In this document: in pieces, positions 54,618 through 60,423 of the stretch | Numbering within the stretch: position 1 is the first letter of the stretch | How the letters are laid out: each line of letters opens with the position of its first letter | DNA from: Christiangramia sp. | Lineage (GTDB): Bacteria > Bacteroidota > Bacteroidia > Flavobacteriales > Flavobacteriaceae | Assembly: GCF_029937855.1 (NCBI RefSeq) | Contig: NZ_JAPYPC010000028.1 | Location: 1 to 60,423, forward strand | Reading direction: 5' to 3' | Length of the DNA stretch: 60,423 nt | Notes under the pieces: model-generated | The model's input: only the letters and a program-made list of their open reading frames with translations | The model's database searches: none | Told to the model about the DNA's origin: nothing | Program-made: the position numbers and the translations under genes

Positions 54618-55805
54618 ATGGATATACTTTCACTTATTGGAAGAAATACAGGATTATTTATTGAAGATATTGATAAATATAATGGGAAATTGAATAAAAT
54701 AATTTCTAAATCCTCTTTTCTGGTGCTAGGTGGTGCTGGATCAATTGGACAGGCGGTCACCAAAGAAATATTCAAAAGAAATCCTTTAAAACTACATGTT
54801 GTTGATATTAGTGAAAATAATATGGTAGAGTTGGTAAGGGATATTCGCAGTTCCTTCGGTTATATAGATGGAGATTTCCAAACGTTTGCTCTTGATATTG
54901 GTTCCATGGAGTACGATGCATTTATAGAATCTGATGGTAAGTATGACTATATTTTGAATCTCTCTGCCTTAAAGCATGTGCGTAGTGAGAAAGACCCTTT
55001 TACCTTGATGAGGATGATTGATGTTAATATCTTTAATACAGATAAGACCATTGGGCAGAGTATAAAGAATGGTGCAAACAAATATTTTTGTGTATCCACT
55101 GATAAAGCTGCTAATCCTGTAAATATGATGGGGGCTTCAAAACGTATTATGGAAATGTTTTTAATGCGAAGAAGTGAAAGTATTGAAATATCCACTGCTC
55201 GTTTTGCTAATGTAGCCTTTTCAGATGGTTCTCTTTTGCATGGCTTTAACCAGCGTATTCAGAAAAAACAACCAATTGTTGCACCTAATGATGTCAAACG
55301 TTATTTTGTGACACCTCAGGAAAGTGGAGAACTTTGTCTGATGTCCTGTATTTTTGGCGATAATAGAGATATATTTTTTCCTAAACTTAGTGAGAAACTA
55401 CATTTGATTTCTTTTGCGGATATTGCTGTTAAATTTCTTAAGCAAGGAGGTTATGATGCCTATCTATGTAAAGATGAAGATGAAGCAAGGGATCTTGTCC
55501 ATACTCTTCCACAACAAAATAAATGGCCGTGCTTATTTACCAGAAGTGATACTACCGGAGAAAAGGACTTTGAAGAGTTTTTTACCGATAGTGAGACTCT
55601 GGATCTTGAAAAATTTAAGAATATGGGAATTATAAAAAATGTTTTGAATGTAGAGAATGAAAAACTTCAAAGATTTGAGAATGTGATAGGAGAATTTCGA
55701 AAGAAACATCAATGGACCAAAGAGGAGGTTGTTGAACTTTTCTTTTATATGATTCCAAACTTCGGGCACCTGGAAACAGGAAAGTACCTGGATAGTAAAA
55801 TGTGA
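54618..55805 (+). CDS. nucleotide-sugar 4,6-dehydratase, UDP-GlcNAc type (Polysacc_synt_2/FlaA1-like)
   Basis: A 395-residue SDR enzyme with an N-terminal extension of about 35 residues. NAD loop FLVLGGAGSIGQAVTKEIF, ALKHVRSEKDPFTLMRMIDV, catalytic VSTDKAANPVNMMGASKR (Asp/Lys), and FANVAFSDGSLLHGFNQR. The family makes 4-keto-6-deoxy sugars from UDP-GlcNAc (CapD, PglF, FlaA1, LegB-like). It begins the second amino-sugar block (dehydratase, acetyltransferase, aminotransferase, acetyltransferase, CBS-nucleotidyltransferase). Ends overlapping the next gene (GTGA). Confidence 0.88.
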   Translation: MDILSLIGRNTGLFIEDIDKYNGKLNKIISKSSFLVLGGAGSIGQAVTKEIFKRNPLKLHVVDISENNMVELVRDIRSSFGYIDGDFQTFALDIGSMEYDAFIESDGKYDYILNLSALKHVRSEKDPFTLMRMIDVNIFNTDKTIGQSIKNGANKYFCVSTDKAANPVNMMGASKRIMEMFLMRRSESIEISTARFANVAFSDGSLLHGFNQRIQKKQPIVAPNDVKRYFVTPQESGELCLMSCIFGDNRDIFFPKLSEKLHLISFADIAVKFLKQGGYDAYLCKDEDEARDLVHTLPQQNKWPCLFTRSDTTGEKDFEEFFTDSETLDLEKFKNMGIIKNVLNVENEKLQRFENVIGEFRKKHQWTKEEVVELFFYMIPNFGHLETGKYLDSKM

Positions 55806-56401
55806 GATTAATTTTGAGTGTAAGACCTGAAATAGTTTTAGTTGGTGGGGGTGGTCATTGCCATTCTGTGCTGGATGTTATTGAACAGGAGAATAGGTTC
55901 AAAATAAAGGGAATTATTGATAATAATCTCCCCGTCAATTATAACGTTCTTAACTATAAGATTATAGGTGGGGATGATGATATTGTAGACCTAGCTAAAG
56001 ATCAGGTTTACTTTTTAATTACCGTTGGTCAAATTAAATCTTATTCAGTAAGGCTGAAGCTTGCAAAACTTTTGCAGAAGCATGAATGTAAAATTGCTTC
56101 TGTTGTATCCCCAAGAGCCTATGTTTCCCAACATGCTAAAATTGGGAGGGGTACTGTTGTAATGCATAATGCTTTCGTGAATGCTAATGTAGAAATAGGA
56201 GATTATTGTATTATCAATACTAATGCTGGAATTGAGCATGATTCAATTATAGGAGATTTTTGTCATGTTTCTACAGGAGCCATTGTTAACGGAGATTGCG
56301 AGGTAGGAGATGGATGTTTTTTTGGTAGTAATTCTACCATATCAAACGGAAAGATAGTAAAAACGAATTCTATAATAGGAGCTGGTAGCTTCCATAAATA
56401 A
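55802..56401 (+). CDS. left-handed beta-helix sugar acyltransferase, PglD/NeuD-like (first copy)
   Basis: A 199-residue enzyme. N-terminal Rossmann-like nucleotide-sugar domain (EIVLVGGGGHCHSVLDVIEQ) and a C-terminal left-handed parallel beta-helix of hexapeptide repeats (about 95-195) with the catalytic His in GIEHDSIIGDFCHVSTGA. The PglD/NeuD family acetylates the 4-amino group of UDP-sugars or the 7-/9-OH of sialic-type acids. GTG start overlaps the previous stop. With the aminotransferase after it, N-acetylation of the new amino group is the simplest role. Confidence 0.85.
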   Translation: MRLILSVRPEIVLVGGGGHCHSVLDVIEQENRFKIKGIIDNNLPVNYNVLNYKIIGGDDDIVDLAKDQVYFLITVGQIKSYSVRLKLAKLLQKHECKIASVVSPRAYVSQHAKIGRGTVVMHNAFVNANVEIGDYCIINTNAGIEHDSIIGDFCHVSTGAIVNGDCEVGDGCFFGSNSTISNGKIVKTNSIIGAGSFHK

Positions 56402-56416
56402 GAAAATAACACTTAA

Positions 56417-57550
56417 ATGAACTATAAAATACCATTATTTGATCTTAATTATGACGATAAAGAGGAGAGAGCTGTAATTGACGTTCTGCGCTCCAAATGG
56501 ATTTCTACAGGACCTAAATCACAGAAACTGGAAGAAATGTTTTGTGAATACTTTAATGTTGAACATGCGGTAAGTTTGACCAATTGCACCGTAGCTTTAC
56601 ATCTAGCTATGGAAGTTTTGGAAATCCAGGAGGGCGATGAAGTAATTTGCCCTTCATTTACTTTCGTTGCAACAGCCAACGCAATCAAATATGTTGGAGC
56701 TACTCCAGTATTTGCAGATATAATAAGTGAAGATAATCTTACAATAGATCCTGAACATATAAAAAAACTTATTACAGAAAGAACTAAGGCAATTATTGTA
56801 ATGCATTATGCTGGATTTACCTGTAATATGGACGAAATATTGGCTATTGCCCACGAACATAATCTTAAGGTTGTAGAGGATGCCTGTCACGGCCCTCTCT
56901 CTGAATATAAGGGTAAAAAACTGGGAACAATTGGAGATGTGGGATGTTTCAGTTTCTTTAGCAATAAGAATTTAAGTACAGGAGAGGGGGGGATGTTCCT
57001 CACTAACAACAAGGAACTTGCAGAAAAAGCAAAACTATTACGTTCTCATGGGATGACAACCATGTCTTATAACCGTGCAAAGGGACATTCAACTTCATAT
57101 GATGTGGTGAAATTAGGATACAATTACAGGATGGATGATATAAGAGCTAGCCTTGGTATCGTTCAGTTAGAAAAACTTCCGGAGGATCTGAAGAAAAGAT
57201 ATAAAGTGAGATCAGTTTACGAAAAAGCTTTGGAATCAGTAAATAATGTTATTGTTCCCTTTAAGGATCACCCCTATTTCAGTTCAAACTATATCTTTCC
57301 TATAGTTCTTTCTGAATCGGTAGAAAAGTCAAGAGACGAGATCAGGGATATGCTTCATGATTCTGGAATACAGACCAGTGTCCATTATCCTCCTGTTCAT
57401 TTATTCGATATTTATTATAATGAAGAAGAAAGAGGATTAAGGAAAACCGAATCGATATACAACAGGTTAATTACCCTACCAATGTATGGAAACCTAACAG
57501 AAGAGAAGGTGGAATATATTTCTAAGAAACTAAAAGAGTATGCAGTCTAA
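56417..57550 (+). CDS. DegT/DnrJ/EryC1/StrS sugar aminotransferase (second pathway)
   Basis: A 377-residue PLP enzyme: CPSFTFVATANAIKYVGATP, VVEDACHGPLSEYKGKKLGT, Schiff-base Lys184 in FFSNKNLSTGEGG, and KLGYNYRMDDIRASLGIVQL. It would transaminate the 4-keto sugar from the dehydratase at 54618. Similar to PglE/LegC-type enzymes but not assignable further. It overlaps the next gene by 11 bases. A decayed copy of its 3' third is present at 59286-59644, showing that the region was once duplicated. Confidence 0.88.
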   Translation: MNYKIPLFDLNYDDKEERAVIDVLRSKWISTGPKSQKLEEMFCEYFNVEHAVSLTNCTVALHLAMEVLEIQEGDEVICPSFTFVATANAIKYVGATPVFADIISEDNLTIDPEHIKKLITERTKAIIVMHYAGFTCNMDEILAIAHEHNLKVVEDACHGPLSEYKGKKLGTIGDVGCFSFFSNKNLSTGEGGMFLTNNKELAEKAKLLRSHGMTTMSYNRAKGHSTSYDVVKLGYNYRMDDIRASLGIVQLEKLPEDLKKRYKVRSVYEKALESVNNVIVPFKDHPYFSSNYIFPIVLSESVEKSRDEIRDMLHDSGIQTSVHYPPVHLFDIYYNEEERGLRKTESIYNRLITLPMYGNLTEEKVEYISKKLKEYAV

Positions 57551-58148
57551 ACAAGTTATTCTAATTGGTGGTTTTCATGAGGTTATTGAGCAGATTTTTG
57601 CTTTGGACCTGAAGTTGATGGGAATCATAGATAATAATAAAACGGGAGAATATTATGGTATTCGGGTACTGGGAAGTGATAAGCAAGCTCAATCTATCCT
57701 GGAAAGTTACCTCGATAGTAAGTTGATCATCACTCCGGATAAAGGAATAACACGAAAGAAACTTTTTAAAGAATATTCTCGTTTTAATAATAACTTTTTT
57801 ACACTGGTTTCAAAATATTCAATGATTTCAAGGTTTTCTGATATTGGGAATGGCTGTATAATCAGTCAAAGCACACATATTTCAGCTGGAGTTGAAATTG
57901 GAAAATTTTGTAAAATAAATGTTGGAGCTAACATAATGCACGACTCCAAAATAGGAGATTACTCCACTATAGCTCCCAATGCAGTTGTGCTGGGGAATGT
58001 AGAAATCGGGACAAATTGCTATATAGGGGCAAATAGCACAATTATGCCAAATGTGAAAATTGGGGATAATGTGACCGTTGGTGCAGGAGCCGTTGTTACC
58101 AAAAATGTCGAGAATAATAAAATAGTTAAGGGGATACCCGCCAAGTAA
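57540..58148 (+). CDS. left-handed beta-helix sugar acyltransferase, PglD/NeuD-like (second copy)
   Basis: A 202-residue acyltransferase with the same architecture as the gene at 55802: N-terminal Rossmann-like part (QVILIGGFHEVIEQIFALDL) and C-terminal hexapeptide helix (about 90-200) with NVGANIMHDSKIGDYSTIAP carrying the likely catalytic His. The two are paralogues at the fold level but clearly diverged. In the duplicated cassette downstream a formyltransferase takes this position. Overlaps the aminotransferase by 11 bases. Confidence 0.85.
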   Translation: MQSKQVILIGGFHEVIEQIFALDLKLMGIIDNNKTGEYYGIRVLGSDKQAQSILESYLDSKLIITPDKGITRKKLFKEYSRFNNNFFTLVSKYSMISRFSDIGNGCIISQSTHISAGVEIGKFCKINVGANIMHDSKIGDYSTIAPNAVVLGNVEIGTNCYIGANSTIMPNVKIGDNVTVGAGAVVTKNVENNKIVKGIPAK

Positions 58149-58155
58149 AAGATAT

Positions 58156-59232
58156 ATGGATAATTGGAAGAAATTAATAATTGAGCCCGAAAAAAACATA
58201 AGGTCTGCTATGCAGCATATGGATGAGGTAAGATCAAAACTACTTTTTGTATGTAATAATAATAAGTTCATGTCGGTTCTGAGTATTGGTGATATCCAGA
58301 GAGCAATACTATCTAATCATTCATTGGATGCAGAAATAAATTCCATTTTAAGGGATAGGGTTATTATTGCATCAGATCAGGATAATGTAGAAGATATTCG
58401 TAATCTTATGCTTCAGCATCGTATTGAAGCTATGCCAATAGTTGATGATGAGAAAAATGTTGCAGATGTAATTTTCTGGGATCAGATTTTTTCTGAAAAA
58501 AAAGAGAGGGTGGATACACTTCCTGATATTCCTGTAGTGATTATGGCAGGGGGGAAGGGAACCCGTTTAAAACCTATTACAAATATTATCCCTAAACCCC
58601 TTATTCCTCTTGGGGAGAAACCGATATTGGAATGGATAATAGATTCTTTTAATGAAGTTGGGGTAACGAATTTTCATCTGACAGTAAATTACAAACAAGA
58701 TATGATTCGTAGCTATTTTGCGCATCCATCCGAAACGAATTATAACATCAGTTATTTTGAAGAGAACAAACCTCTTGGTACTGCCGGGAGCCTTCATCTT
58801 TTAAAAGGTAAGCTAAAAGAAACTTTTTTTGTTACTAATTGCGATATCCTCATCAAGGATGATTATTCTGAAATGCTGAAATATCATAAGTCTAATGGAA
58901 ATGAACTCACAGCGGTAAGTGCAGTAAAGCACTTTAAGATCCCTTATGGTACCCTTGAGTTTGGAGAGAATGGTGTATTGGAAAAAATAAAGGAAAAGCC
59001 TGAGTATACCTTTTTTATTAATGCAGGAATGTATATCCTTGAACCTCACCTTCTGGAGGAGATTCCTGAAGATGAATTTTTCCACATTACTGCACTTATT
59101 GAAAAGATAATGGAAAGGAATGGAAAAGTGGGAATTTTCCCTGTAAGTGAAGGGAGTTGGATGGATATTGGTCAATGGGATGAGTATAATAAGACCTCAA
59201 AGAAATTGGGTTTTGGCGGAATAAATCTGTAG
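58156..59232 (+). CDS. sugar nucleotidyltransferase with N-terminal CBS pair
   Basis: A 358-residue protein. Residues 1-115 form two CBS repeats (AMQHMDEVRSKLLFVCNNNK and LMLQHRIEAMPIVDDEKNVA), which usually bind adenosyl ligands. Residues about 124-350 are a GT-A nucleotidyltransferase with PVVIMAGGKGTRLKPITNII, PKPLIPLGEKPILEWIID, TNCDILIKDDY and SWMDIGQWDEY. The layout matches PtmE-like guanylyltransferases of legionaminic acid pathways and related enzymes. The first 62 bases recur at 60362, showing a duplicated gene. Confidence 0.85.
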   Translation: MDNWKKLIIEPEKNIRSAMQHMDEVRSKLLFVCNNNKFMSVLSIGDIQRAILSNHSLDAEINSILRDRVIIASDQDNVEDIRNLMLQHRIEAMPIVDDEKNVADVIFWDQIFSEKKERVDTLPDIPVVIMAGGKGTRLKPITNIIPKPLIPLGEKPILEWIIDSFNEVGVTNFHLTVNYKQDMIRSYFAHPSETNYNISYFEENKPLGTAGSLHLLKGKLKETFFVTNCDILIKDDYSEMLKYHKSNGNELTAVSAVKHFKIPYGTLEFGENGVLEKIKEKPEYTFFINAGMYILEPHLLEEIPEDEFFHITALIEKIMERNGKVGIFPVSEGSWMDIGQWDEYNKTSKKLGFGGINL

Positions 59233-59285
59233 ATTTTGAAGAAAGAAACGTTCTTGTCACCGGGATAGGGCAGGTAAATTACAAT

Positions 59286-59644
59286 TATATAGTGAAATTA
59301 GAAAAAGACTTCTGGAGACCTGAAAAAAGAAATAATGTGAGATCGGCTTACGAAATTGCTTTGGAGTCAGTAGATTATATTCTTGTTCCCTTTAAGAGTC
59401 ATTCCTATTTCAGTTCAAACTATATCTTTCCTTTAGTTCTTTCTGAAACTATAGAAAAGTTAAGAGACGGGATCAGGGATATGCTTCATAAATCTGTAAT
59501 ACAGACCAGTATCTTTGCACTTTGTCCATTTATTCCATATTTATAAAGAAAAAAAGATAGAGAGTTGAAATAAACAGAACCGGTTTATAAAAGATTAATT
59601 ACCTATCCATGTATGGTAATTTAAAGAATAAAGATGTTAATTAA
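59286..59644 (+). pseudogene. decayed 3' fragment of the sugar aminotransferase
   Basis: Matches the 3' third of the aminotransferase gene (57161-57530). Conserved runs include TTCAGTTCAAACTATATCTT and GATCAGGGATATGCTTCAT, then a frameshift and in-frame stop near 59544, and degraded remains such as TTAATTACC...ATGTATGGTAAT. The segment lacks the PLP-binding Lys and everything upstream, so no active enzyme can be made. A residual open frame (59292-59546) would code for 84 residues but is a relic. Confidence 0.85.
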
Positions 59645-59676
59645 ATTACTCAAATCTTTAATGATATTTTAAATAA

Positions 59677-60318
59677 ATGAATATAATTATTTATACTGAT
59701 TCAGTGAATAGTTGGTTTGTGCCGTATGGTAATAAATTAAAAAAAGCATTGTTGGAACAGGGACATAGCGTAAAGTATGTATACAAATCACAGGAATTAT
59801 ATCCCTGTGATATTATGTTTCTACTTAGTTGTACTAAACTTCTTTCAAGGAAATATCTTCAACCAAATAAAAATAATATAGTAGTTCATGCTAGTGATTT
59901 ACCTCATGGAAAAGGTTTTTCTCCCATGCAATGGCAAATTTTAGAAGGTAAAAATCAAATACCCATAACCCTATTCGAAGCTGTTGAGGGGGTGGATTCT
60001 GGTCCTTTTTATTTAAAGGATATGATAGAATTTGAAGGGCATGAATTACTTAATGAACTTCGGGAAAAAATGGCATTAAAAATTATCCAAATGTGTCTAA
60101 GATTCGTGAATGAATATGGTAAACTCAGATCACAACCTCAAATTGGCGAATCCTCTCTTTATAAAAAAAGAATGACTCAAGATGACCAGTTAGATATCTC
60201 AAAAAGTATAGCTAGTCAGTTTAACCATTTCCGAATTGCACATAATGAAAATCATCCTCTTTATTTTAAATATTTAGGTCATAAATACTATTTGAAAATC
60301 ATAAAAGAAAGTAATTAA
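59677..60318 (+). CDS. small formyltransferase-family protein, probable sugar N-formyltransferase
   Basis: A 213-residue protein of the formyl_trans fold. It has VVHASDLPHGKGFSPMQWQI (His71), as in small sugar N-formyltransferases, and EGVDSGPFY with the catalytic Asp107. The canonical N-x-H spacing of methionyl-tRNA formyltransferase is not kept, and the tRNA-binding C-terminal domain is missing. It probably transfers a formyl group from 10-formyl-tetrahydrofolate to an amino sugar. It lies between the aminotransferase relic and the second CBS-nucleotidyltransferase, replacing the acetyltransferase of the upstream cassette. Confidence 0.75.
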   Translation: MNIIIYTDSVNSWFVPYGNKLKKALLEQGHSVKYVYKSQELYPCDIMFLLSCTKLLSRKYLQPNKNNIVVHASDLPHGKGFSPMQWQILEGKNQIPITLFEAVEGVDSGPFYLKDMIEFEGHELLNELREKMALKIIQMCLRFVNEYGKLRSQPQIGESSLYKKRMTQDDQLDISKSIASQFNHFRIAHNENHPLYFKYLGHKYYLKIIKESN

Positions 60319-60361
60319 ATATTCTTTTTTCAAATGTAGTTTTAAATAAAAAAATATCCGT

Positions 60362-60423
60362 ATGAACGATTGGAAGAAATTAATAATTGAGCCCGAAAAA
60401 AACATAAGGTCTGCTATGCAGCA
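60362..60423 (+). CDS. second CBS-nucleotidyltransferase, 5' end only (cut by window edge)
   Basis: Twenty codons (MNDWKKLIIEPEKNIRSAMQ) plus two bases. The 55 bases 60369-60423 are identical to 58163-58217 of the gene at 58156; only codons 2 and 3 differ. Whether the rest of the gene is intact cannot be seen. The identity suggests a recent duplication or gene conversion. Confidence 0.8.
   Translation, partial: MNDWKKLIIEPEKNIRSAMQ

Noticed and set aside
59292-59546. 84-residue open frame as an independent gene
   Set aside because: Its residues align with the 3' third of the aminotransferase at 56417 and it ends at a frameshift-derived stop, so it is part of a pseudogene.
54618-60423. Complete legionaminic or pseudaminic acid pathway
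   Set aside because: Dehydratase, aminotransferase, acetyltransferases and a CBS-nucleotidyltransferase fit parts of such a pathway, but no NeuB/NeuC-type synthase, epimerase or CMP-transferase is visible. They may lie beyond the edge, so only a second amino-sugar pathway is claimed.

Overview
The window looks like chromosomal DNA of a marine Flavobacteriaceae member (Gramella/Christiangramia-like). Evidence: AT-rich DNA, candidate promoters with a TAnnTTTG -7 box (for example before glmM), lipoproteins whose Cys is followed by S-K-E-E or S-E-D, a fused alpha/beta 2-oxoacid dehydrogenase E1, TlpA/DUF4369, DCC and SIMPL proteins, and outer-membrane beta-barrel fusions. No tRNA, rRNA, CRISPR array, phage gene or transposase was seen. 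The genus is inference from protein character, not from a database search.

Layout. (1) 1-13000: housekeeping and metabolism: CvfB-like RNA-binding protein, DUF2059 protein, MenB, alpha/beta hydrolase, fused E1, an M1-like barrel protein without its zinc motif, a LOG-family protein and UvrA. (2) 13011-22660: a surface/secretion island. It has a LuxR-type regulator with a degenerate receiver, a 400-base structured leader, three tandem paralogous lipoproteins with one shared N-terminal module and different C-termini, and two tandem astacin-type lipoprotein metalloproteases. Most of these genes end in clear terminators, and the three lipoprotein genes share a 5' leader motif. (3) 22750-38800: AcpH-like, GlmM, LpxL-like acyltransferase, rhomboid, SIMPL, TlpA-like, a GAF protein, an HD protein fused to a Pycsar-effector-like membrane domain, a 1239-residue phosphoesterase/kinase-like/barrel fusion, MscS, Dps and a DCC protein coupled to a 45-residue membrane peptide. 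(4) 38820-60423 (continuing past the edge): a surface polysaccharide locus. It begins with a LacI-type regulator eight bases from rmlB and holds a fucosyltransferase-like GT10, Wzx flippase, VioA-like aminotransferase, RmlA, an MBOAT/SGNH O-acetylation pair, two UDP-sugar dehydrogenases, two UDP-sugar epimerases, a GT4, and a 4,6-dehydratase/acetyltransferase/aminotransferase/acetyltransferase/CBS-nucleotidyltransferase set.

How the polysaccharide genes fit together. RmlA, RmlB and the VioA-like enzyme can make dTDP-4-amino-4,6-dideoxyglucose. The WbpP-like epimerase and TviB-like dehydrogenase can make UDP-GalNAcA-type sugars. Ugd and the glucuronate epimerase can make UDP-GlcA and UDP-GalA. 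The last block looks like a second amino-sugar pathway. Its most striking feature is a partial tandem duplication. An aminotransferase - acetyltransferase - CBS-nucleotidyltransferase cassette is followed by a decayed aminotransferase fragment, a formyltransferase, and the start of a second CBS-nucleotidyltransferase whose first bases are almost identical to the first copy. This suggests that the sugar's N-acyl modification diversified by cassette duplication. Polymerase, initiating transferase and export genes are not in the window.
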